From Rhizobium binae (GTDB lineage Bacteria > Pseudomonadota > Alphaproteobacteria > Rhizobiales > Rhizobiaceae), in NCBI RefSeq assembly GCF_017357225.1, contig NZ_CP071604.1, positions 1,243,001-1,307,000 of the forward strand: a stretch of 64,000 nucleotides of DNA, given 5' to 3'. The notes below the pieces were generated by a model. That model was not told the DNA's origin, searched no databases, and saw nothing but the letters and a program-made list of their open reading frames with translations. Position 1 is the first letter of the stretch; each line of letters begins with the position of its first letter. The translations under genes were made by a program, and so were the position numbers. Shown here in pieces: positions 36,239 to 44,887 of the stretch.

Positions 36239-37756
36239 CTATTTGCCGTCTTTGCCGTTGCGATGCAGAAGGACACCAAGTTCATGCCATTGCCGCCCGT
36301 CGCGCTCAATGAGGCGATCGGCGCAGTCAGGTCCCATGCTCCCCGGCCTGTAAGCTTCGGGGGTGTTCGGGTCCTTTGCCCAGATATCGAGGAAGGGCTG
36401 TACCGCCGCCCAGCCGGCCTCGATGCCGTCGGCGCGCTGGAACAATGTCTGGTCGCCGATGAAGAGGTCGTAGAGCAGGGATTCATAGCCGGTGGTCTTG
36501 CCGATATCGAACTTGTCGGCATAGCGGAAGTCGAGGGAAACAGGCGTGGTATCGACCGAAAACCCCGGAGTCTTGATCGAGATTTCCATGCTCATTCCCT
36601 CGTCCGGCTGCACCTGGATCACCAGCCGGTTCGGCGGCAGACGGCGATTGACCTCGGTCTCGCGGAATTGCGCGAAGGGCACCGGCTGGAAAGTGATGAC
36701 GATCTCTGTGTCGCGCGCGGTCAGCGCCTTGCCGGTTCTCAAATAGAAGGGCACGCCGGCCCAGCGCCAGGTATCGGCATAGAGCTTCAGCGCCACATAG
36801 GTCTCGGTCCGGCTGTCGGGGGAGACATCCTTGGTATCACGATAGGCGGGAAGCTCGACGCCGTTGAGCGGCCCGGCCGTATAGGCGCCGCGCACGCCAT
36901 GGGTCTTTGCCTCCTCGGGCGTATAGATGCGCAGCGCCTTCAGCACCTTGCTCTTCTCGTTGCGGATCGCTTCGGCGTCGAAGCTGTTCGGCGGCTCCAT
37001 GGCGATCATCGCCAGCAACTGGAAGAGATGGTTCGGCACCATGTCGCGCAGCGCGCCCGTGGCATCGTAGAATTTGCCGCGACTGCCGACATCGACGACC
37101 TCGGTGGCGGTGATCTGCACATGGTCGATGTAGCGGCTGTTCCACAGCGACTCGATCATCATATTGGCAAAACGCGCCGTCATCAGGTTCTGCACCGTCT
37201 CCTTGCCGAGGAAATGGTCGAGACGGTAGACCTGACTTTCGTCGATCTGCGCAAGGATACGGGCATTGAGCGCCTGCGCCGAAGCGAGATCGGTGCCGAA
37301 CGGCTTCTCAATGGCGACGCGGCGGAAGACGCCATCGCTTTCATCGGTCAGCCGGTGGGCGGCCAGTTTTTCGACGATCGTGCCGAAAAAGGACGGCGGC
37401 ACGGCGAGATAGAAGGCGGCATTGGCATGCGGACCCAGCCGTTTGCCGATCTCGAGGAAAATATCGTCCTTGGTGAAATCACCCGATGTGTAGCTTATGC
37501 GCCGGCGCAGGCTCTCCCAGGCTGCGTCCTTGACCGTCTGTTCGCCACCGCTCAGATGGTCGAGGAATGCGTCGAGCCGGCCGCGCAGGAATTCGTCGTC
37601 GCCCGGCTCGATGCCGATGCCGAGAATATGGAGATCCTCGCCGACCAGGCGCTCGCGCGTCAGGTTGATGATTGCCGGCATCAGCAGCCGGCGGGTCAGA
37701 TCGCCGGTGGCGCCGAAGATGACGAGGGTGACCGGCGGGGTGGGGGCTGCGTCCAT
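36239..37756 (-). CDS. zwf: glucose-6-phosphate dehydrogenase
   Basis: About 505 residues. NADP-binding FGATGDLTRRLL at the N-terminus, the catalytic RLDHFLGKETVQNL block (substrate His/Lys) and VAIEKPFGTD are all intact. It oxidises glucose-6-phosphate to 6-phosphogluconolactone, feeding the Entner-Doudoroff and pentose phosphate routes. GGGAG lies 9 bases before the ATG at 37756; the ATG at 37765 overlaps it. No pgl or edd genes are adjacent, so this is probably a second zwf besides the zwf-pgl-edd cluster usual in rhizobia. Confidence 0.93.
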   Translation of the reverse strand: MDAAPTPPVTLVIFGATGDLTRRLLMPAIINLTRERLVGEDLHILGIGIEPGDDEFLRGRLDAFLDHLSGGEQTVKDAAWESLRRRISYTSGDFTKDDIFLEIGKRLGPHANAAFYLAVPPSFFGTIVEKLAAHRLTDESDGVFRRVAIEKPFGTDLASAQALNARILAQIDESQVYRLDHFLGKETVQNLMTARFANMMIESLWNSRYIDHVQITATEVVDVGSRGKFYDATGALRDMVPNHLFQLLAMIAMEPPNSFDAEAIRNEKSKVLKALRIYTPEEAKTHGVRGAYTAGPLNGVELPAYRDTKDVSPDSRTETYVALKLYADTWRWAGVPFYLRTGKALTARDTEIVITFQPVPFAQFRETEVNRRLPPNRLVIQVQPDEGMSMEISIKTPGFSVDTTPVSLDFRYADKFDIGKTTGYESLLYDLFIGDQTLFQRADGIEAGWAAVQPFLDIWAKDPNTPEAYRPGSMGPDCADRLIERDGRQWHELGVLLHRNGKDGK

Positions 37757-37896
37757 CGATGTCATCTCCCTAAGATTGCCCGCCGACTATAATGCGCGGC
37801 GGTTTTGCCGCAACCTATGAGGAGAAGGATAACGGGCATTTGACAGCATCCGGGGGCAGCTATCGGCGCAAAGCGAGGTATCCCGGCAGCAGCCGG

Positions 37897-38667
37897 CTAT
37901 CCCTTTACCGCCACTATGAAGATCCTCGGAAACCGCAGCAGCACCCGCCCGTCTGACATCTTCGGATAGGCCCTTTCGACCCGCTCCAGATAATCCGCCA
38001 GAAACGCCTCGCGGTGCTTTTCGCCGGCATGGGCGAGATAGGGCATCAGGCCGGTGCCCTTCACCCATTCGACGATATCAGCCGCATCCGCCATCGGGTG
38101 GTTGTAGATGGTATGCCAGATATCGACGCGTAAAGCCTTGCCGATCAGCCTGGAGTAATAGCTCGAGGGCGGGGCCAATCGCTGGCGGCGCACGCTCTTC
38201 TCCTCGAAGGCGGCCTTCCACGGACCGGCATGGGCGGTCTCCTCCATCGCCAGATGTGAGGGTTCGCCGAGATTGTCGGGCATCTGCACGGCGAGTACGC
38301 CGCCTGAGGAAAGCCCGTCCATCAGCCGGTCGAAAATGTCGAGGTGATCGGGCAGCCATTGGAAGACAGCATTGGCAAAGAGCAGGTCGGCGGCCTCCGT
38401 CGGCTGCCAGCTGCCGAGATCGGCCTCGACGAAGGCGGTGCCGGGAAGCCGCTTGCGGGCCGCCTCCAGCATGTTGACGTCGCTGTCGAGGCCGGAGACG
38501 CCGTCGGCGCCATAACGCTCGATGACGAGTTCGGTCGAATTGCCCGGCCCGCAGCCGAGGTCGATGGCGCGGCGAAGGCTCTGCAGCGGCACCTGCGCCA
38601 GAAGATCACGCGCCGGTCGTGTGCGTTCGTCCTCGAATTTCACATATTGCTGGGCGGACCATGCCAT
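37897..38667 (-). CDS. tam: trans-aconitate 2-methyltransferase
   Basis: 256 residues. SAM-binding motif [15 protein letters not shown], the acidic end of motif [12 protein letters not shown], and [11 protein letters not shown], which is diagnostic for Tam. The opening [23 protein letters not shown] is the family N-terminus. It methylates trans-aconitate, which would otherwise inhibit aconitase. Monocistronic on the minus strand. GAGGTACC precedes the ATG. Confidence 0.93.
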   Translation of the reverse strand: MAWSAQQYVKFEDERTRPARDLLAQVPLQSLRRAIDLGCGPGNSTELVIERYGADGVSGLDSDVNMLEAARKRLPGTAFVEADLGSWQPTEAADLLFANAVFQWLPDHLDIFDRLMDGLSSGGVLAVQMPDNLGEPSHLAMEETAHAGPWKAAFEEKSVRRQRLAPPSSYYSRLIGKALRVDIWHTIYNHPMADAADIVEWVKGTGLMPYLAHAGEKHREAFLADYLERVERAYPKMSDGRVLLRFPRIFIVAVKG

Positions 38668-38764
38668 GGCGGTACCTCCTGATGCCGGGCCACATTTCCC
38701 CTGGCGGATGCCGATCTTGTCGATGTTGCTCCGTCGGTCTCGACGATATCAAAGGCTCCGGCCT

Positions 38765-40039
38765 TCACTCCGCAGAGACAAGTATCTTGTCGACGCGCCT
38801 GCCGTCGAGATCGATGACTTCGAAGCGCCATCCGTCTCTGGTGAAGCTCTCACCTAGTTCCGGCAGATGTTTCAGCTCTTCCAGAACCAGACCGGCGACA
38901 GTCTGATATTCGAGATCGTCGTCGAGCTTGAGATTCAGGAATTCGGCGAATTCGTCGATCGGCGTCCAGCCCGACACCAGGTAGGAGCCGTCGTCGCGGC
39001 GGGCGATGGCCTGCTCGTCGACCGGTCCCTCCTGGAGAGCGCCCATGATCGCTTCCAGAATGTCTCCTGACGAAACAATGCCCTCGAAATGGCCGTACTC
39101 GTCAAAGACCAGCACCATGTGGACCGGCGATTTCCGGATGGCTTCAATGACGTTTATGGCGGTCGAAAGGTCTGAAACGACAGGAACATCCTGCGTCAAA
39201 GCCTTGATATCGGCGCTGCCATGTTCCGACATCGAATCGTAAAAATCCTTGACCGGCAGGATGCCGATCACCTCGTCGGAACTGCCTTTGCGAACGGGCA
39301 GCCGCGACCGTTTGGTCCGGTGAAGCTGCGCCCGGATTTCTTCAAGGCTGTCGTCGATATCGATAATTTCGACGTCGCGCCGCGGCGTCATCAGCGCCCG
39401 GGCAGTGCGGTCGGCCAGCCGCATGACGCCTGATATCATCGCCGACTCTTCGCTTTCGATCACGCCGGCCGACTGCGCCTCGGCGAGAACGGTTTTGATC
39501 TCTTCATCGGAGACATTGTCGCCGCCTTTTCCTGATTGACCAAGCAGCTTGAGCACGAGGTTCCCGGAGGCGTTCAGAAGCCAGACGAGCGGCAGCGCAA
39601 TTTTGGAAAGCAGCGCCATGGCCGGCGCGACCCTCGCAGCGACGGCTTCGGGTTCTCGCAACGCGATCTGCTTTGGGACAAGTTCGCCGACGATCAAGGA
39701 AAGATAGGTGATGGCGACGACGACCGAACCGACGCCGACAGCGTCGGCGGCCGTCGACGACATTCCCTGTGCTTCCAGCCATCCCGACAGGCGGCCGCCG
39801 AGCGTGGCTCCGGAGAAGGCGCCGGAGAGGACACCGACCAGCGTGATGCCGATCTGAACCGTGGAGAGGAAGCGGCCGGGATTTTCGGCAAGTTTGATGG
39901 CCTGGGCTGCACCCTTGCTGCCATTGTCGGAGAGGACCTTCAGGCGGGCTGTTCGAGACGACACGACAGCCAGCTCAGACATGGCGAGCACACCATTGAG
40001 GATGGTGAGAAGCGCCACAATTCCAATTTCCAGAAACAC
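38765..40039 (-). CDS. CNNM/CorC-HlyC family membrane protein with CBS pair
   Basis: 424 residues. An N-terminal CNNM (DUF21) domain with about four membrane segments (to residue 170: ILNGVLAMSELAVVSS, LSTVQIGITLVGVLSGAF, YLSLIVGELVPKQIAL) is followed by two CBS domains (about 205-330) and a C-terminal CorC_HlyC domain ending LDGRRVDKILV. Members transport or sense divalent cations such as Mg2+ and are often misnamed hemolysins. The TSS region upstream (40040-40406) is gene-free. Confidence 0.92.
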   Translation of the reverse strand: MFLEIGIVALLTILNGVLAMSELAVVSSRTARLKVLSDNGSKGAAQAIKLAENPGRFLSTVQIGITLVGVLSGAFSGATLGGRLSGWLEAQGMSSTAADAVGVGSVVVAITYLSLIVGELVPKQIALREPEAVAARVAPAMALLSKIALPLVWLLNASGNLVLKLLGQSGKGGDNVSDEEIKTVLAEAQSAGVIESEESAMISGVMRLADRTARALMTPRRDVEIIDIDDSLEEIRAQLHRTKRSRLPVRKGSSDEVIGILPVKDFYDSMSEHGSADIKALTQDVPVVSDLSTAINVIEAIRKSPVHMVLVFDEYGHFEGIVSSGDILEAIMGALQEGPVDEQAIARRDDGSYLVSGWTPIDEFAEFLNLKLDDDLEYQTVAGLVLEELKHLPELGESFTRDGWRFEVIDLDGRRVDKILVSAE

Positions 40040-40406
40040 AGGGACCCTATTCGTTGAGATTTTAATGCCGCGATGGTGAGGCGAGGCGGCGACCCGTTCG
40101 CATAGACGCTATATCAGCATCGCCCATCGTCTTTCCATCGTCGTATATCCCAGGCGAGGCGGGCGTCATCGCGCCTGCTACAATGGTCGCCAGCTTCCTC
40201 GGCCGGAAGATCCAGGCTGGAACGGGCGGAGCTTATACTGGATGGCTCGCTATCAGGCATGTTGCCGTTTTGGCGTTGAAACGCTTCCCGCGCAAGAGGC
40301 TCGGGGCAAAAATCATTATAGGATGCTGATGTGACAGTTTTGAAAATGGCGGAGCATCCGTTTGCGCCAAAGCTGGCGATCGCGTTGCCACCGAGTTCAC
40401 AAATCC
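40040..40406. other. gene-free stretch
   Basis: 367 bases between the CNNM gene and the next minus-strand gene. No coherent protein, hairpin with T-run or repeat was found; it presumably holds the CNNM promoter and the 3' end of the upstream transcript. Confidence 0.4.
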
Positions 40407-40856
40407 TTATCGGAGGGGAGATAGGCGCCCCGTCGCCAATTCTGCCCGGCAAGCCTCACCAAAATCGAGGAGAAAGTTCATCGCGCCGGAACGGGCAAGA
40501 TCCCGGATTTCGGAGAGCGAAAGATTGGGCGTCAAATAGGTTTCGACGATCCTTGCCATCGCCAGTTCGGCTGCATTCACGACCGGGCGGGATGAAATCA
40601 GACGCATCTGGGCGACCAACGCATAAAGCAGTACGAGATCGGAAACATCGTCCTTCTGGTGGCTTAGTGCGTCACCGAAAAGCCGGGTGGCTTCGGCGAT
40701 GAAATCGGAAAACAGCTTTTCGCGCTTGGCAATCTCGACCTCCCGATATTTTTCCCGCAGCTGTGACCGATGCGTCATCCATGTGCTGGCAAACGAGGTC
40801 AGGCTGCCAATCGCGATGCCGGCAAGACCCATTAGAGCAGAGATATATGCGTCCAT
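40407..40856 (-). CDS. hypothetical protein with one membrane segment
   Basis: 149 residues. MDAYISALMGLAGIAIGSLTSFASTW is a single N-terminal membrane anchor, followed by a charged coiled region (REKYREVEIAKREKLFSDFIAEATRLFGDAL) and a helical C-terminus. AGGAG lies 6 bases before the ATG at 40856. Similar small anchored proteins are common in bacteria without a known function. Same strand as the TetR gene 76 bases upstream. Confidence 0.7.
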   Translation of the reverse strand: MDAYISALMGLAGIAIGSLTSFASTWMTHRSQLREKYREVEIAKREKLFSDFIAEATRLFGDALSHQKDDVSDLVLLYALVAQMRLISSRPVVNAAELAMARIVETYLTPNLSLSEIRDLARSGAMNFLLDFGEACRAELATGRLSPLR

Positions 40857-40932
40857 GAGATTCTCCTCTCGGAACGGGCCGGCGCGCTTGGCACATGAAT
40901 GACAGCGCACAGATCGCAATCAGCCCCGGCCT

Positions 40933-41619
40933 CTATTCGGCAGGCGGAGGCCCCACCCACACGCCGTCTGGCACTTCCGGGATACAATTTGCCAAGCCGT
41001 TGAGCATGCCTTGAAACACGCCCTCGCTCAGATCCTCAATCTTGCCGCTGGGACCGACGAGGCTGTCTACCAGCAGCAAAGTCAGGCCATGCATTTGCGA
41101 CCAGAATATTAGAATGGCCCCATCGATCGTGCGCGCGTTTGCCGCATTGTTGGGAATGAGGCGTCCGAGAGCACCGTCGCATATCGCCTCTACGACAACG
41201 GCTTTCATGCGGTAGGCCGCCGTTCTTTCGATCGCAGGGCGCCCATTGTCCTGGCCACCAAGGTAGCCGCCGAACATCAATCTGTAGAGCGCTGGATTGT
41301 CGACGCCGCCGCAAACGTAAGCGCGTGCGATAGCCGCCAGTCGCTCGCGCGGACTGTCGAGTTCCTTCGTCGCATCTGCCATCCGCTTTGCAAGGAGCTC
41401 AAATCCGACCGCCGAGACGGCGGCCAGCAATTCGCGCTTATCGGCGAAGTGTTTGTACGGGGCATTGTGACTGACGCCCGCGCGTCGGGCGAGCTCGCGC
41501 AGCGAAAATTCCGTGCTTTGAGACTCGCTGAGGACGTCGAGCGCGGCCTCGACGATCGCCCTGTGCAGGTCGCCGTGGTGGTAGGGGCGCTGGTCTGTGA
41601 TGGAAATGTCTTTGGTCAT
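40933..41619 (-). CDS. TetR/AcrR-family regulator
   Basis: 228 residues. The N-terminus PYHHGDLHRAIVEAALDVL and the HTH SLRELARRAGVSHNAPYKHFADKRELLAAV are typical of the TetR subgroup with a WHG C-terminal domain. Divergent from the DUF2092 gene; the three-half-site operator 41649-41716 lies 30 bases upstream of its start. It likely represses itself and the DUF2092 operon. Confidence 0.9.
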   Translation of the reverse strand: MTKDISITDQRPYHHGDLHRAIVEAALDVLSESQSTEFSLRELARRAGVSHNAPYKHFADKRELLAAVSAVGFELLAKRMADATKELDSPRERLAAIARAYVCGGVDNPALYRLMFGGYLGGQDNGRPAIERTAAYRMKAVVVEAICDGALGRLIPNNAANARTIDGAILIFWSQMHGLTLLLVDSLVGPSGKIEDLSEGVFQGMLNGLANCIPEVPDGVWVGPPPAE

Positions 41620-41648
41620 AACAATCCACTAGGTTGTTAAGTTGCTCA

Positions 41649-41716
41649 TGTCAACATTCTTGATCGTAGAATGTTGACATTGTCTACTCTTCTCTCTAAG
41701 TGGGCGACGTCAACAT
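41649..41716. promoter_or_regulatory. TetR operator region 1 (three half-sites)
   Basis: TGTCAACATTC (41649-41659) and GAATGTTGACA (41669-41679) form an 11-bp inverted repeat; a third half-site GTCAACAT follows at 41709-41716. ATGTTGACA also supplies a perfect -35 TTGACA, with TAAGTG 17 bases further. Nearly the same arrangement occurs at 44743-44809 before the RND operon. Confidence 0.7.
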
Positions 41717-41932
41717 AGGCGCGCCGCGTTGCGAGCAGACGATCGGCGCCCACGCTACAAAAAATAGGTACATCGATGGCCGATCAATATCCCGTCACAA
41801 ACAAGAGGCACCGCGGACGCCACCCTTTGTAGCGCTGTCTGACGGAAACGCTCCCGCATCCCGAACCAACTCTACCGCGCGACGAGCCGCAGTGGGCTCG
41901 CGCTATCTCGTTTAGTGTCAAAGGAAATGAAC

Positions 41933-42826
41933 ATGGAAGTCTGTAATGGTTTGCGCCGACCCTTGACGAAGGTCCGCCGACCTGAGGTGGCTACGAACCG
42001 CTTTGTCGATGGCGCGGGCGCCCGTGGAGTGATTGCGATGCTGCGGAGTGTCGTTCAGACGGCCGCATTCGGCGTTCTTGTGGGATTCTCCACACTGCCG
42101 ACAGCCCGAGCGGATGAACCGGCACCTTCGTTCAAGCCGGAGATCAGTGACGAGGCGGCGACGGCCGTCTCGCAGATGGGAAAGACTCTGCATGCCAGGG
42201 ACCTGTCGATCACGGCAAGGACGGTCAGCGTCTATCTGGATGAATTCGGACAGCCGCTTCACATCTTCCATACGATGAAAATCGCCGCCCGCCGGCCCGA
42301 TCGGATCGCCGTCGAGTTTATCGGCGATGACGGCAGACACGATCTATTCTACGACGGCAAGGCGGCCTCGGTCTTGTTTCCCGATAGAAAGGAATACATG
42401 ACGATCCCGGCGTCGGGCGACATATCCTCCGCGCTCGACGAGATCGCCGACAAGCTGGACTTCGATTTTCCGCTCGGCGTCCTTTTTGCAGGCTCACCGG
42501 ACGATGTTCTGCTGGGCGATGCCATGGCGGCCCGGCAGGTGGGCACGGCTACCGTCGACGGGATCGAGTGCCGTCATCTGCTCTTCTCACAGAAGTCCGG
42601 CATCGATGTGGAGTTGTGGGTCGAGAAGAATGACGCGGCGAAGCCCCATCGTCTGGTCGTCACCTACCCGTTGTTGCAAGGCCAACCAAGCTTCGTTGCA
42701 GAGTTCACCAGTTGGACGACGCAGCCCCCTCTGTCCGACTCCGAATTCACCTTTGAACCTCCGGCCGATGCGAAAAAGATTGATCCGACACCAGCCGTCG
42801 CGTCGGGATCGGAAGGGAGCCGGTGA
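41933..42826 (+). CDS. DUF2092 periplasmic protein
   Basis: 297 residues. The DUF2092 core (about 75-270) shows AVSQMGKTLHARDLSITA, a lipid-carrier-like LolA/LppX-type beta fold, with HIFHTMKIAARRPDRIAVEF. A signal peptide, MLRSVVQTAAFGVLVGFSTL ending TARA, begins at an internal ATG at 42038 that has its own GGAG 8 bases upstream, so translation may start there instead of 41933 (AGGA 7 bases upstream). First gene of a two-gene operon with the Gly/Ser-rich protein (stop/start overlap TGATG). Confidence 0.8.
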   Translation: MEVCNGLRRPLTKVRRPEVATNRFVDGAGARGVIAMLRSVVQTAAFGVLVGFSTLPTARADEPAPSFKPEISDEAATAVSQMGKTLHARDLSITARTVSVYLDEFGQPLHIFHTMKIAARRPDRIAVEFIGDDGRHDLFYDGKAASVLFPDRKEYMTIPASGDISSALDEIADKLDFDFPLGVLFAGSPDDVLLGDAMAARQVGTATVDGIECRHLLFSQKSGIDVELWVEKNDAAKPHRLVVTYPLLQGQPSFVAEFTSWTTQPPLSDSEFTFEPPADAKKIDPTPAVASGSEGSR

Positions 42827-43926
42827 TGAACTATCTGAAGCGCAGCTGCCTTGCTTTTCTCGCTTTTACGGCCATCACATCCGACGTCGCCTTCGGTCAG
42901 TTTGCGCCGCCGCCCGGCGGTCCGCCGCCCCTGCCGTCTGGAGGGCCACCCCATTTCCCATCGGGAGGACCGAGCGGTCCCGCGCGTCCGCCGATGGCGA
43001 GCCACGCTCGGCCGCCGGTGAGCGCGCAGAACCGTCCGCCAGCGACCCCCCGTACTCGTATGCCAATTGTCGGTGGCGCAAAGGGGCGGTTGGCGGAAGG
43101 GCCAGGCCGCGGAGCGAGCAACCTGTCTGGAAACATCCGCAACACGGTGAACTCGGGCGGTAACATCGCCGGCAACCGCACCTTCACGAACGCCGGGGGC
43201 AATATCGTCGCGAAGGACTCGGGCAACCTCACCGTGAACAACTCAGGCGATCTCAAGGTCTCGGGCAACGGCAACGGATACTTTGGCCGTGGATATTATG
43301 GTCGCGGAGATCACCGCCGCGCTGAGTATGGCGGTGGAGACTATGGGCGTGGATATGGAGGTGGAGACTATGGGCGTGGATACTATCGCCGCGAAGCCTA
43401 CGCTCTGGGCGGGTATGCGGCAGGCGTCGCCGTCGGTGCGGCAGCCGCGTCGGGCACCGGTGGAAGGACGTATTCCTCTTATGCAGATCAGTCTGGATCC
43501 GCTGCGGGCTCCTCTGGCGCAGCATCCTCCGGTTCGTCCCACGGCAGTGCTCAGAGCTCTGCCAACGCGGCGTCGTCAAGTTCGTCGCACGGGGGCTCTT
43601 CAAGTTCGTCACACGCCAGTCCTTCAGGCTCTGCTGGCGAGGTATATGCGAGCTCTTCCGATCAGAGTCGCTCCGGCCAGGCCGTTGCAGACAGGCGGAA
43701 CCAGAGCGGCGGCAACAGCAGCTCCCAGTCTGTGAATCCTCTGATCGCCGGCCTGTTTGAGAGCCTTCCACCGGAAGGCACGGCATGGACGTCGGAAGAG
43801 GCGGTCGGCTGGCTTCAGGCTGCGGCCGCCAATTTACGGATCGTCTACAGGATCCAGGGTAACATCGTGGTCTCGGGCGAAACCCCGCCGTCGGACTACA
43901 ATCGCGTACCTGGTAGGGACTACTAG
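42826..43926 (+). CDS. Gly/Ser/Pro-rich secreted protein
   Basis: 366 residues. Sec signal peptide (to about FGQF), then a Pro/Gly-rich segment with PPPLPSGGPP blocks, an Asn/Gly stretch of beta-strand character (NLSGNIRNTVNSGGNIAGN), a Tyr/Gly/Arg segment with repeated GGGDYGRGY, a long Ser-rich run (about 215-290), and a conserved C-terminus (NPLIAGLFESLPPEGTAWTSEEAVGWLQAAAANLRIVY). The composition suits a surface or matrix protein. Start overlaps the DUF2092 stop by one base. Confidence 0.75.
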   Translation: MNYLKRSCLAFLAFTAITSDVAFGQFAPPPGGPPPLPSGGPPHFPSGGPSGPARPPMASHARPPVSAQNRPPATPRTRMPIVGGAKGRLAEGPGRGASNLSGNIRNTVNSGGNIAGNRTFTNAGGNIVAKDSGNLTVNNSGDLKVSGNGNGYFGRGYYGRGDHRRAEYGGGDYGRGYGGGDYGRGYYRREAYALGGYAAGVAVGAAAASGTGGRTYSSYADQSGSAAGSSGAASSGSSHGSAQSSANAASSSSSHGGSSSSSHASPSGSAGEVYASSSDQSRSGQAVADRRNQSGGNSSSQSVNPLIAGLFESLPPEGTAWTSEEAVGWLQAAAANLRIVYRIQGNIVVSGETPPSDYNRVPGRDY

Positions 43927-43954
43927 ATTCAACTCAGCATGAGGAAGAGGTTCA

Positions 43955-43985
43955 GGCCGGACGTCGCACGACGCATCCGGCCTTT
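43955..43985. terminator. bidirectional-type hairpin between convergent genes
   Basis: GGCCGGA pairs with TCCGGCC, with extra CGTCG/CGACG pairing inside, followed by TTT. It sits between the secreted-protein gene and the convergent TetR gene; the T-run is short. Confidence 0.5.
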
Positions 43986-44037
43986 GCCGCGCGCACTAAA
44001 CCACACGGCTCTGTCCGCTCTGACGTATCTGCCCAAG

Positions 44038-44724
44038 TCACGCGGCTCGTCCCGAATGTTGCAGAGCCCCGTTCATAACGAGGTCGATGTGCGCCTCCAT
44101 AAGCGCCCTGCCGTCGATCCGCTTTCGATCCGCAAACATCAGCCGCCAGACGGTAACCTGAAAAATCGAACTCGCGAGCACGCCCGGCATGTCGGCCGCC
44201 GCCTCCTGTATAAATTCTCCGGATGTCACGCCTTGCTCGACCAAGGCAGTAAGGGCTGCAAGCGTCGGTGCGATGAATTGCCCATGAAGGCAATCGACCA
44301 GTTCGGGAAAACGAGTTCCTTCGGCGATGGACAAGCGCAGGAGTTCTCGCGTCTTTCGGTTGTTGGCCGTGTTCTCATAAGCGATAAGCAGCAGGTCGCG
44401 GATCCGGTCGGCGCAGGATCCCCGAAGGTTGGCGATGGCGGTCGACAGATCAGCGGATGACGTCGAGTCGTGGCGAAACATTTCCCGGAAAAGAACTTCC
44501 TTGGTCGCGAAATAGAAGTAGATCGTTCCCTTTGTTATCCCCAGTCGGGCTGCGACGTCTTCGACCCGCGTCGCCGCATAACCTTTTGCCGCAAACTCCT
44601 CGAATGCGGCCTCCAATATTTCCTGGGGCCGCCGCGCCTTCCGTTCCGCCCTCGATGTACTCTTTTCAACTCGTTCCATCGGTCTGGAATTGTTCGGATT
44701 CCCGGCTAACTGCATCTGCTTCAC
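44038..44724 (-). CDS. TetR/AcrR-family repressor of the RND operon
   Basis: 228 residues. HTH: EILEAAFEEFAAKGYAATRVEDVAARLGITKGTIYFYFATKEVL, the classical AcrR pattern. The C-terminal ligand domain is helical (LLRLSIAEGTRFPELVDCL). Divergent from the MFP-MFP-RND operon, with operator region 2 directly upstream of its start, so it most likely regulates that operon and, through the shared sites, the DUF2092 operon. GGTGAAGCAG precedes the ATG; a later ATG at 44679 is possible. Confidence 0.9.
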   Translation of the reverse strand: MKQMQLAGNPNNSRPMERVEKSTSRAERKARRPQEILEAAFEEFAAKGYAATRVEDVAARLGITKGTIYFYFATKEVLFREMFRHDSTSSADLSTAIANLRGSCADRIRDLLLIAYENTANNRKTRELLRLSIAEGTRFPELVDCLHGQFIAPTLAALTALVEQGVTSGEFIQEAAADMPGVLASSIFQVTVWRLMFADRKRIDGRALMEAHIDLVMNGALQHSGRAA

Positions 44725-44742
44725 CTATCTGCATGTTGCGCT

Positions 44743-44809
44743 TGTCAACATTTTCTCGTGATTATGTTGACAGCGCCCACTTTAGTCTTTAAGTGGGCGC
44801 TGTCAACAT
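44743..44809. promoter_or_regulatory. TetR operator region 2 (19-bp inverted repeat plus half-site)
   Basis: Half-sites TGTCAACAT (44743-44751), ATGTTGACA (44764-44772) and TGTCAACAT (44801-44809). The last two are the ends of a perfect 19-bp inverted repeat (44764-44782 with 44791-44809, loop 8). TTGACA (44767) with TAAGTG 17 bases on may be the promoter, as in region 1. Confidence 0.75.
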
Positions 44810-44887
44810 CAGGCATGAGCCTGGCAGCAGATTGAAGCTGGCCGATCAACAACGCGGCTTTCTTCGCAAACCGTACCGGAGCAAAAA

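Noticed and set aside
36263..37792. 509-codon plus-strand frame over zwf
   Set aside because: Antisense shadow of a gene with complete catalytic motifs; high-GC codon bias keeps the opposite frame open.
43330..43390. Short direct repeats that might suggest a CRISPR-like array
   Set aside because: Repeats are in frame and encode GGGDYGRGY units of a secreted protein; there are no spacers of equal length.
43253..43786. 178-codon minus-strand frame over the Gly/Ser-rich protein
   Set aside because: Antisense of repetitive codons; no ribosome-binding site, and the plus-strand frame has a signal peptide and translational coupling.
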